Notes under the pieces: generated by a model | What the model was told of the DNA's origin: nothing | The model's database searches: none | Seen by the model: only the letters and a program-made list of their open reading frames with translations | Part shown: piece by piece, positions 18,700-27,700 of the stretch | Layout of the letters: every line of letters starts with the position of its first letter | Position numbering within the stretch: position 1 is the first letter of the stretch | DNA from: NCEH01 sp043195095 | GTDB lineage: Bacteria > Pseudomonadota > Alphaproteobacteria > Rhizobiales > Xanthobacteraceae | Direction: 5' to 3' (one strand) | NCBI RefSeq assembly: GCF_043195095.1 | Contig: NZ_JBAFWN010000011.1 | Length of the DNA: 64,000 bases | Made by a program: the position numbers and the translations under genes

Positions 18700-19361
18700 G
18701 CCGGCGCACTCTCGATGGCGGGCAAGGCCAGGCGCGCGCTCACCGCAGACAGGATCTGAGCGGCCACGCTTTCCACGTCGCCTTGGGCGTCGATCACCAC
18801 GCACCGCTCCGGTTCGGCTGCGGCAAGCGCCAGGAACGCAGCGCGGATGGCGGCATGATAATCGGCGCCCTCGCGTTCGAACCGGTCCGCCGCGGCGCCT
18901 TTTCCGCGCGCGACGGCACGGGCAAGGCCAATCTCCGGCGGCACATCGAGCACCAGGGTCAGATCTGGCGCGCACGTCCCCACGCTGACGCGATCAAGCG
19001 CGCGCAACAGGCGCGGATCCGCCTTGCCGACGGCGCCCTGATAGACGCGTGTGGAATCCGTGAAGCGGTCGCAGATCACCCATTCGCCCGCCTCAAGCGC
19101 CGGTGCGATGGTTTCGCGCACATGATCGGCGCGGGCGGCCGCAAACAAGGCAGCCTCGCCTTGCGGGCCTAAGGGCTGGGCAAGGCCGGACAGCAGCACC
19201 TCGCGGACTTTCTCCGCAAAAGCAGAACCGCCGGGCTCGCGCGTCACGCGCACCCGCAAGCCGCGCGCTTCGAGCGCTGCCGCGAGGATGCGGGCCTGCG
19301 TGGACTTTCCCGTGCCCTCCCCGCCTTCCAGCGAGATGAAGCGGCCGCGCGCGGCGGTCAT
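18696..19361 (-). CDS. tmk: Thymidylate kinase
   Basis: Phosphorylates dTMP to dTDP in dTTP synthesis. The 221 residues show the P-loop FISLEGGEGTGKSTQ, the DRFTDSTRVYQGAVG motif and a LID region with TLVLDVPPEIGLAR. Four-base overlaps with both neighbours (dacA stop and holB start) indicate translational coupling. The extra C-terminal length is modest and normal in alphaproteobacteria. Confidence 0.97.
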   Translation of the reverse strand: MTAARGRFISLEGGEGTGKSTQARILAAALEARGLRVRVTREPGGSAFAEKVREVLLSGLAQPLGPQGEAALFAAARADHVRETIAPALEAGEWVICDRFTDSTRVYQGAVGKADPRLLRALDRVSVGTCAPDLTLVLDVPPEIGLARAVARGKGAAADRFEREGADYHAAIRAAFLALAAAEPERCVVIDAQGDVESVAAQILSAVSARLALPAIESAPA

Positions 19362-20653
19362 TTCTGGATCTTGGCCATCAGCTTGGCGCCAAGGTCGCGC
19401 GCCGTGTCACCGACCAAGACGCCGGCACCGTCCATGGCGCGCTGCCACATGGTGCCCACGGGCACATCGGCCGTCGTCACCAGCGGCACGTCCAGCACCT
19501 TCAGCTGGCCGCGCGTGATCTCCAACTGCGCCACTTCGGTGCCCTTTACCACGGGCGCGCGGAGCGGACCGTGATAGGTGATGCGCGCCACCAGCTTGTC
19601 CTGGCTGTTGCGTGGCATGAGCAGGGAAATGGGTTCGCGCGCAGCAAGGCCGACCGAACCGGCCTCGCCGCCAAACACCGCCGCCCGCGCCAGCTCGGCA
19701 TCGGCCGCGAACAGGGCGCGATGCTCGAAGGAATGGAAGCCCCAGTCCAGCAGCCGGCGCATCTCTTCCAGGCGTACTTTTTCCGAGGATGCGCCCATCA
19801 CCACGGCGATCAGGCGCTGGTTGTTCTGCACCGCCGACCCAACGAGGTGATAGCCCACGTCCTTCACCCAGGAGGCATGGAGCCCGTCCGCGCCGACGCC
19901 CGCCTCCAGCAGGGGGTTGCGGTTGCGCTGCTTGATCTTGCTCCACTCGATGCCGGGGGTCGCGAAGATCGGATAGAGGTTCGGGAAGGTGCGGATGATG
20001 TAGCGCGAGAGCTGCGCCATGTCGCGCGCGGTGGTGACTTGGCCAGGATCGGAAAAGCCGGTCGAATTGCGGAAGGATGTTCCGGTAAGGCCGAGTTCCT
20101 CGGCCTTGGCATTCATCTTGACAGTGAATTCGCCCTCGGTGCCCGCCACGCCCTCGGCCAGCGCAATGGCCGCATCATTGCCGGAGATGGCGAGCGCGCC
20201 GATCAGCAGGTCGCCGACGCGCACATTGCTCTTCACCGCCGCGAACATGGCCGCGCCACCCGAAGGGCCGCCGCCGCGCCGCCAGGCATTCTCGCTCACC
20301 GTGAACAGCGTGTCCTGCGTGATCCGGCCGGAGCGGATCTCATCGAACACGATGGCGCCCGTCATGATCTTGACGATACCGCCGGGCGCGACGCGCTTTT
20401 CCGAATCCTTGTCGAACAAAATGGCGCCGGTGGAGAAATCCACCAGGATCGCGCTCGGCACCACGGTCTGGAAAGTGGATTGGGCACGCACTGGGCCCGC
20501 GCTCATCGCCCCGCCCAGAATGGCAAAACCTGCCGCCAGGGCGACAGGCTTCAAAGCACGGGATTTAAAGGAAAGGCTCAGGTGAGCGAGGGTGCCGATT
20601 GCGCGTTTGATGATGCGACGGTCGCGCCCGCCGAGATTAACGCCCAGAGCCAT
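19358..20653 (-). CDS. dacA: DacA-type D-Ala-D-Ala carboxypeptidase homologue, active site lost
   Basis: The fold and length (431 residues, signal peptide ending near PVRAQS, peptidase S11 domain, C-terminal PBP5-type domain) match DacA/DacC, which trim peptidoglycan stem peptides. The catalytic SxxK box reads GIVK: Gly at residue 92 replaces the serine nucleophile, with Lys95 kept. SGN (157-159) is intact, but the KTG box reads HAS (259-261). Flanking sequence aligns cleanly (VAPGGIVKIMTG; GADGLHASWVKDVGY), so this is not misreading. It should bind neither penicillin covalently nor cleave substrate. The frame is intact with coupled ends, so it looks like a maintained pseudoenzyme. Start ATG 20653 has AGGTG upstream; a GTG at 20665 is possible. 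Confidence 0.9.
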   Translation of the reverse strand: MALGVNLGGRDRRIIKRAIGTLAHLSLSFKSRALKPVALAAGFAILGGAMSAGPVRAQSTFQTVVPSAILVDFSTGAILFDKDSEKRVAPGGIVKIMTGAIVFDEIRSGRITQDTLFTVSENAWRRGGGPSGGAAMFAAVKSNVRVGDLLIGALAISGNDAAIALAEGVAGTEGEFTVKMNAKAEELGLTGTSFRNSTGFSDPGQVTTARDMAQLSRYIIRTFPNLYPIFATPGIEWSKIKQRNRNPLLEAGVGADGLHASWVKDVGYHLVGSAVQNNQRLIAVVMGASSEKVRLEEMRRLLDWGFHSFEHRALFAADAELARAAVFGGEAGSVGLAAREPISLLMPRNSQDKLVARITYHGPLRAPVVKGTEVAQLEITRGQLKVLDVPLVTTADVPVGTMWQRAMDGAGVLVGDTARDLGAKLMAKIQK

Positions 20654-21653
20654 CGGTTGCCACACCTGCGTAGCTGAGGCCGCTCACGGGCGCCGGGCCC
20701 ACGCTCCAGCCGGAAGAAGGAGCCGCACTGCGTGCCACAGGCTGCGCCTGGAAGGCAACCCGCTGCTGCGGGGCGACGGGCGCGGGCGCCGGAGCCGGGA
20801 AAGCGGAGCGCGCCGGAACCGTGGCGGATGCGGTGCGCACCGGAGCAGGAGCGGGCGCGGCTTCGGCCTGGCGCACGGCCGGGGCGGAAGTTTCCTCTCC
20901 ATCCTCGTGCCCAAGATCGAACGGGCGCTGGAGCGGCTCGGGAATGGCGCCGGAGCTGGTGGTTTCCGGCACCGCGCGCGGCAGAGAGGGCACGAACGGG
21001 GTCGCGGACGCCACCATGACGGCCGATCCGCTCGGCACCTGCGCCGGCTCGTTGATGCTGAGCGAGGCCGAGAGCTTGCGATCGTCCGACCCGTCGAGCG
21101 GAGCGCGGGCGACATATTCCACTCGCACCTTCGCGACACCCCGGCCGGAGAAGCCGAGCAGGTCAGCGGTGCGGTGGGAGACGTCGATCACCCGGTTCTG
21201 GTGATAGGGGCCGCGATCATTGACCCGCACGATGATGGAATGATTGTTGTTCAGATTGGTCACGCGCACATAGCAGGGCATGGGCAGCGTGGGATGCGCG
21301 GCGGAAATGGAATCGCGGTCGAACACCTCGCCGTTGGCGGTCAGGCGCCCGTGGAAGTCGTCGCCATACCAGGAGGCGATGCCTTCAGCCTTATAATTGG
21401 GGTTTTCCGCCGGAACATAGGTGCGCCCGGCGATCACATAAGGCTTGCCGACGCGATAGGCACCGCCACCCTTGGGAACCGACTGGCCGTCCGCCACCAC
21501 GCGCGGGCTTGCGGAGACACCATATTTGGGATCGACCGTGGAGCCGAGCTTATTGGCACTGCTGCAACCGGCCAGAACAAGGCAAACCGCGCCAAGGCTC
21601 AAAGTGCCGCGCCAGATGCGGAGCCGCGATGCGATCGTCTGCTCTGTCGTCAT
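20637..21653 (-). CDS. rlpA: Septal ring lytic transglycosylase RlpA family lipoprotein
   Basis: A 338-residue lipoprotein with a lipobox (LVLAGC) and an RlpA double-psi beta-barrel (about residues 85-180: GIASWYGDDFHGRLTANGEVFD, VRVNDRGPY, IDVSHRTADLLGF). The catalytic acid regions typical of RlpA are present. The C-terminal 120 residues are Pro/Ala-rich low complexity and lack a recognisable SPOR domain. RlpA cleaves denuded glycan strands; here it precedes the inactive DacA homologue and overlaps it by 17 bp. ATG 21653 has AGGG upstream. Confidence 0.9.
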   Translation of the reverse strand: MTTEQTIASRLRIWRGTLSLGAVCLVLAGCSSANKLGSTVDPKYGVSASPRVVADGQSVPKGGGAYRVGKPYVIAGRTYVPAENPNYKAEGIASWYGDDFHGRLTANGEVFDRDSISAAHPTLPMPCYVRVTNLNNNHSIIVRVNDRGPYHQNRVIDVSHRTADLLGFSGRGVAKVRVEYVARAPLDGSDDRKLSASLSINEPAQVPSGSAVMVASATPFVPSLPRAVPETTSSGAIPEPLQRPFDLGHEDGEETSAPAVRQAEAAPAPAPVRTASATVPARSAFPAPAPAPVAPQQRVAFQAQPVARSAAPSSGWSVGPAPVSGLSYAGVATDGSGR

Positions 21654-21983
21654 GTGCGCCCTGTCTCACCGACGTGCCGGAAATCCGACTCGCCGTCCGC
21701 CCCATGGATCGCCGTCACTATGTCACGGCAGGCTTCGATATGACAGAAATGGACTGGAGAACACGGCGAAAATGCGGCGCAGCTACGGCCATGGTTAATG
21801 TTCGGTAATGAAACGTTATTTGCCAAGGGTTTGAAAGCACAAGCTTCCTTAGCGGCAAACCCCACCTTGCGTGCCATTTTTCGACGATCTCCTTGCGGCA
21901 TGTGCTGCCACCATCGGGACAGGCGAAGGGCGGCCCGCGCGCCGGCCGCCCTTAAGTTGCACCGCCGGCGGTGAGGCCTGCTC
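21654..21983. other. 330-bp gap between rlpA and the chemoreceptor gene
   Basis: No credible gene. It should hold the rlpA operon promoter (an AT-richer stretch at about 21770-21850) and the chemoreceptor terminator hairpin (21926-21953). Confidence 0.5.
21926..21953 (-). terminator. Hairpin after the chemoreceptor gene
   Basis: AAGGGCGGCC (21926-21935) and GGCCGCCCTT (21944-21953) form a perfect 10-bp stem with an 8-base loop, starting 30 bases beyond the stop. Only two Ts end the stem, so intrinsic termination is plausible but weak. Confidence 0.5.
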
Positions 21984-24080
21984 TCAGGCCGCCGCGCGGA
22001 TGGTGCCGAGGAAGCGCTGCATCTCCCCTTCCAGGCGCGCGGCCTGGTCGGTCAAAGCGGCGGACGCGCTGAGCACGAGCACGGCGGCGGACCCGGTCTC
22101 GTCCGCGGTCTTGGCGACGTCGGAGATGTGGGAGGTGACCGAATTGGTGCCGGTCGCCGCCTGATCCACGTTGCGCACGATCTCCTTGGTCGCCATGCCC
22201 TGCTCCTCCACGGCGGCGGAAATCTCGTTGGCGACATCGCTCATCTTGCGGATCTGCGCCCCGACGCGCTCGATCACTTTGACCGCCTCCTGCGTGCTGT
22301 CCTGGATCGCGGTGATCTGGGCTTCGATCTCCTCGGTGGCTTTCGCGGTCTGGGTCGCCAGTGCCTTAACCTCCGATGCGACGACGGCGAAGCCCTTGCC
22401 CGCATCGCCGGCGCGCGCGGCCTCGATGGTGGCGTTCAAGGCCAGAAGGTTGGTCTGAGATGCGATATTGGAGATCAGGACGATGAAGTCGCCGATGCGG
22501 GATGCCGCCTGCGACAGCTCGCGGATGACGTCGCCGGTCTTGGCCGCCTCGTCGACGGCGGCGGCCGACATCTGGGCGGAATATTCCACGCGTCGGGCGA
22601 TTTCGTCCACGGAGGAGCCCAGTTCTTCAGCGGAAGAAGCCACCATCACGACGTTCGTCGAGGCTTCTTCCGCCGCGGAGGCAACCGCGGTGGAGCGCGA
22701 GGACGTCTTGTCTGCCGCAACCGTCATCTGCTGCGCGGTCTGATGCAACTCGGCCGAAGCCGAGGAGACGTTGCCGATGATGCCACCGACCGCATCTTCG
22801 AACCGGGCCGCCAGATCGTTCATGGCCCGGCGCCGCTTCTCATCCGCCGCCTGTCGGTCGTGCTCGGCGGTTTCTTCCAGCGCGCGGGTGCGGGTGAGGC
22901 TTTCCCTGAACACCATCAAAGCCTTCGCGATCGCCCCGACCTCGTCGGTCCGCGCGATATAGGGGACGTTGATGCTCAGGTTCCCACCGGAAACCTGGGT
23001 CATGACGCCAGTCAACCGGCTGAGCGGCCCGGTGACGCGACGCACGACCACCACGAGGCCGGCAACCGCGAGCACAATCGCAGCGAGAAGAACGAACCCA
23101 TAGATCGCCAGTTGGCGCTCCGCATCGGCTTCCGCGCGCGCCGCCCGGGACGCGATCGCATCGACGGCAACCGCCGCGACGTTGGCGATCGCGGTCTGGC
23201 CCGGCTCGGAGCGATCGCGCCACGCCTGGAGCGCTATGCCCGCCGGCCGGCCGTTGCTGACATTTGCGATGACCTCGTCGCGCAAGGTCTTGTAGGGGCC
23301 GGAGAAAAAGGCGTTCTGCGCGGCGTCGATCGCGGCCTTCAATTCCGGCGGAGCGTTCGGGGCAAGGCCGATCTCGCGGACCGTGGCCCAGGAGAAGGTG
23401 AAGCGACCATTGTTGATGAGAAGGGTCTTCCATTCCTGCTCATTCAAGGCGCGTCCTTCACCGACCACCTCGTTCAGCATCAGATTTCCCGCCCCGACCT
23501 CGGCGCGGGTCGCCCATGCCATTGCGCGGGCGAGAATGAGCTGCGACAACGCCGGATCAATGCTGCGGATCTGCGCTTCTACGGCGGTGGATGCTTCCTC
23601 AAGCGTCGCCAGCAGCCCCGCGCCATCTGTCAGCATGCGCTGGGCGACACGTGTGTCGCGCTGCTCTCGCGGACGGGCAAGCTGCTCGTCGATCTGCTGG
23701 CGCAGGATCCTGAGCTGTTCGTAGCCGCGCTTGAGCTGCTCGAACAACGGCTTCAACGCGGGGTCGATGTCCGCGTCCGCTCCGGCCAAGGCAGCGTTCA
23801 AAGCCAGCGTGACCCGCTCCCGCCGCTCGGCGAGCTGCTTCAGGCCGGCGGGATTGTCGCCATTGGGCAGCGACAGAGCGCTCACGCTGCCGCCGCGCTC
23901 GTAGCGAAATACGGACAGCGCCTGGAACAGATTGCGCTCGATGCCCGCATAGAGCGAGACGTTCCGAGCCGCTGTGAAGTTGCGATAGGCGTTGATCAGG
24001 GCACCGCTGCACAACACGGCGACCATCAGGCTCATCAGGCAGAAAAGGGAGACCAAGGTGGTTTTGATGGAAATGCGCAT
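21984..24080 (-). CDS. Methyl-accepting chemotaxis protein
   Basis: A 698-residue chemoreceptor. One membrane helix lies at about residues 8-30, a helical periplasmic sensor of about 290 residues follows, the second helix is at about 323-345 (YGFVLLAAIVLAVAGLVVVV), then HAMP and a signalling domain with the tip sequence IGDFIVLISNIASQTNLLALNATIEAARAG-type hairpin intact. The sensor starts with a RYERGGSVSAL-type segment, reminiscent of NIT (nitrate/nitrite-sensing) domains. No CheR-tethering pentapeptide is seen at the C-terminus. No other chemotaxis genes are nearby. Ligand unknown. Confidence 0.92.
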   Translation of the reverse strand: MRISIKTTLVSLFCLMSLMVAVLCSGALINAYRNFTAARNVSLYAGIERNLFQALSVFRYERGGSVSALSLPNGDNPAGLKQLAERRERVTLALNAALAGADADIDPALKPLFEQLKRGYEQLRILRQQIDEQLARPREQRDTRVAQRMLTDGAGLLATLEEASTAVEAQIRSIDPALSQLILARAMAWATRAEVGAGNLMLNEVVGEGRALNEQEWKTLLINNGRFTFSWATVREIGLAPNAPPELKAAIDAAQNAFFSGPYKTLRDEVIANVSNGRPAGIALQAWRDRSEPGQTAIANVAAVAVDAIASRAARAEADAERQLAIYGFVLLAAIVLAVAGLVVVVRRVTGPLSRLTGVMTQVSGGNLSINVPYIARTDEVGAIAKALMVFRESLTRTRALEETAEHDRQAADEKRRRAMNDLAARFEDAVGGIIGNVSSASAELHQTAQQMTVAADKTSSRSTAVASAAEEASTNVVMVASSAEELGSSVDEIARRVEYSAQMSAAAVDEAAKTGDVIRELSQAASRIGDFIVLISNIASQTNLLALNATIEAARAGDAGKGFAVVASEVKALATQTAKATEEIEAQITAIQDSTQEAVKVIERVGAQIRKMSDVANEISAAVEEQGMATKEIVRNVDQAATGTNSVTSHISDVAKTADETGSAAVLVLSASAALTDQAARLEGEMQRFLGTIRAAA

Positions 24081-24722
24081 GTGCCTGCCTGGGTAAGAGC
24101 TTTGGGGCAGACTGGGGGCGCTGGCTTGCCTGGACCTGACACTTGCGTTTCCTCACCGGAAAAGGATCGGGCGTTCGAGAAAAATATTTGCGGCGGCTGA
24201 AGGGGGCGAGGCGGCCTCCTTGCGTCGGCTTTTCATTCCAGGATCGCGTCTGAAAATTACACCCTCTCAAGTTGCAGTTATTTCGGCCGATCTGTCATAG
24301 CCATGTCGGCAGATGTGATTTCCAACGCGGCTCCATCGACTTTCACTCTCCGCGACAATTTAAAGACAAACCGTTGAGCCGGTGCCATATGCGCGCAATT
24401 CGTGCGATGCAACATATATGGATTGCAGAATACATCGCCTTAACGCGGAGATGACAAATTCGAACACCGTTTTCCTCGGAGAACATTACGTTCTGAGATT
24501 GCAGATTACTGTTTTTACCTACTTTTCAGGACTTGATTACCTCTTTGCTGCGCTGCAATCAGTACCCAGCGTAAGGGGGAAGTCCATGACACGCATAACG
24601 TGCGTTGATGGCGGTTTAGATGGCGTGATCGCGCGCCGTTCGGCCTGCACCCCAGTCGGTTCGCCTCCGCCAGCGGGGCGGATGGATTCACTCGATTTCA
24701 ATTGAGTCATCAGGGGGCGCCC
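24081..24722. other. 642-bp AT-rich divergent intergenic region
   Basis: Separates the chemoreceptor (leftward) from the giant FG-GAP gene (rightward). About 24270-24560 is visibly richer in A/T than the rest of the window and contains many TTT/AAA tracts, consistent with regulatory DNA or recent acquisition. A short open frame at 24382-24705 is judged not to be a gene. Confidence 0.5.
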
Positions 24723-27700
24723 ATGGCCAGCACCTACAATCCCACACGCGTCATCGACCTCGGCACCCTTGGTCCAGGGAACGGTGCGACCATTTTTGGC
24801 GCGGCGGCCGGCGATTATGCCGGCTATTCGGTGAGCGGTGCGGGAGACGTGAATGGCGACGGCATCGACGACATTCTGGTGGGCGCACCCAGAATTGGGG
24901 AAGCCTATATCATCTTCGGCCGCGACGGCGGGCTTGGAACTATTGATCTTGCGGCGCTAGACGATGACGACGCCACGAATGATCCCGGCCTCAAGATTAT
25001 CGGCGCCCACGGCGACGACTTCGCCGGCGCATCGGTAAGCGGTGCCGGTGATGTCAATTGCGACGGCGTCGCGGATTTTATTATCGGGGTTCCCTATGCG
25101 GATCGGGATGCTGATTTCGACGACAATGGTGGAAAGGCCTATGTAATTTTCGGCAAGACCGCTGCGACCGGCGGTCTCAACCAGATTGATCTGTCGGTGT
25201 TCGACGGCGAAGCGCCGGTAAACGCCACCGGAATTAAGATTTCCGGTGTATCCGGCAGCCTCGCGGGCGGATCTGTAAGCAACGCGGGTGATGTTAACGG
25301 CGACGGTATCGGCGACCTTATTATCGGAGCCGTCAGCGCCCACCCGTCGAAATACACAATTACCGAGAGTGCATATGTGATCTTCGGCGCCTCGGAGGAA
25401 TCTGGCGGGCTTCACAATATTGATCTCGAAATTTTTGATGGTGAAGATTCTGAAAACGCGTCCGGCGTCAAAATTTCCGGCGCCAAGGTTGGAGATTTGA
25501 GCGGCTATACCGTGAGTGCCGCCGGCGATGTAAACGGGGACGGCGTCGACGACGTTATTATCGGCGCCCCGCAGGCCAACAACTTGGCCGGCGCAAGCTA
25601 TGTGATCTACGGGAAGTCGCAGGCGGACGGCGGCCTCGCGAACATTGACCTCGCGGCATTCGAAGATTCCGACACCTCCAACGATCCCGGCTTCAAGATC
25701 TCCGGCGCCCGATCCCCCGACACGGCGGGCTACAGCGTCAGTGGCGCCGGGGACGTCAATGGCGACGGTATTGACGATCTGATTATTGGGGCGATTGGGT
25801 ATGGCGAATTGGGCGGAGCCTATGTGGTCTATGGAAAGGTCGGCGGTGTCGGCAATATCAACCTGGCTAGCCTGTCTTCCAATCGCGGATTCACGATCTC
25901 CGGCGTGCCGGAATCGGCCTATACCGGGGCGTCGGTCAGTGAAGCGGGGGATGTGAACGGGGACGGCTACGACGACGTGATCGTGGGCGCATTTTATGAA
26001 GGAACTAGTGACTACGCCGCGGGCGCGAGCTATGTGGTCTACGGCCGGCCGAATAGTCCGCTCATCATTGATCTGTCGCACTTATCTCCGTCCCAGGGCT
26101 TCAAGATCGCGGGCGCTCATGCCGGCGATCAAAGCGGCTTTGCGGTCAGCGCCGCCGGGGACGTGAACGGCGACGGCTTCGCCGACGTGATTGTGGGCGC
26201 CTTCGGGGTCGATGCGGGCGGCGGAAGCGACGACACCGGCGCCGTCTTGCCCGCAAAGGTCGATGCGGGCGCGGCGTATGTCGTCTATGGCGGCGCGGGG
26301 AGTGGCAGCCCCACCATCGCATCCATCGCCTCATCCAGCGCGGACGGCTTCTATAAGGCCGGCGACACCCTCTCGATCACCGTCACATTCTCGGATTTGG
26401 TGAGTGTCAATACAACCGGCGGCGCCCCTCGCCTGCTGCTGGAAACAGGCGAAAACGACCATTACGCCACCTACGCGTCAGGCTCTGGCACCGATAGCCT
26501 GACATTCACCTATACGATCGTGGCCGGCGATGAGTCCGCCGATCTAAGCTATGCGGGAGTGCATGCGCTTGACCTCAATGGAGGGCGCATTGTTTCTCCG
26601 GCCACCGGCGTTCCTGCCACCCTGGTCCTTCCGGCCCCCGGCGAGACCGGTTCTCTTTCGGCCAGCAGCGACATTCGCGTCGGTGCCGATCCCGCTCCGG
26701 TGGTGACGCTGCCCGACGCAAGCGCCATAGACTATGCTGAGCAATCCGGCCCGATTTCGGTCTTTGGCGACCTGGATCTGACCGACGCGGACAGCACCTC
26801 GCTCGCGTCCGCAACCATTGTGTTCGCCAATTTCTCGGCGGGCGAGGATATCCTCGCGATGACCGCCACCAGCGGCATCGGCAATATCGCCGGCGGCTTC
26901 GATCCCGACACGGGGATGTTGACGCTGACATCGGCTGGAGCCAGCGCGACGCTCGCCGAATGGCAGGCGGCGCTTCGCACCATCACCTTCGAAAACACCT
27001 CGGACACGCCAGATCTCGCCGAGCGGACCTTTACCCTGGTTGTGAGCGACGGAACCCACGAGAGCAGCGCCCTGGCCCGACACATCGAAGTGCTTGCGGT
27101 CAATGACGCACCGGTGGCCGAAAATGACGCCTTCTCAATCAATGAGGACACTGCGGCGACCTTTAATGTCCTCGCGAACGACAGCGATGTGGATGGAACA
27201 CATCTGACCATCCGCGCCATCAACGGCGTGGCCGTGAACGCAGCGGTGAAGGAAGAAGAAAAATCCGCTGACTTCGCAGCGAAATCAAGCGCTTCAGCAA
27301 GCAGTCATCAGGTCGTCCCGGTCGATCACGGAACCGTTCAAGTTAATCCTGATGGCAGCCTGACATTCACGCCAAGTTCGGATTTCAACGGAACCACGTC
27401 GTTCACCTATTCGGTTGCCGATGAGTTCGGCGGCACGCAAACCGCGACGGTCACGGTGAATGTCCTTCCCGTCAACGACGCGCCCGAAGCCAAAATCTAT
27501 ACCATTTCTAGCCTGGAAGATCAGGCTCTGATCCTTGATGTGGCCAAGGACAGCACGGATGCCGATGGCGACGCGCTCCTGGTCACCGCGGTGGACGGCA
27601 AGATCGTGACGGGGGATGGCGTCCAGGTGGCCGGCGGGGTCGTGACGCTCAACGCGCAGGGTGCCCTGCTCTTTACTCCGACCGTGAATTATAACGGTCC

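Noticed and set aside
24382..24705. A 107-codon open frame in the AT-rich gap before the giant gene
   Set aside because: No ribosome site, no family resemblance, and it ends inside the ribosome-binding region of the next gene.
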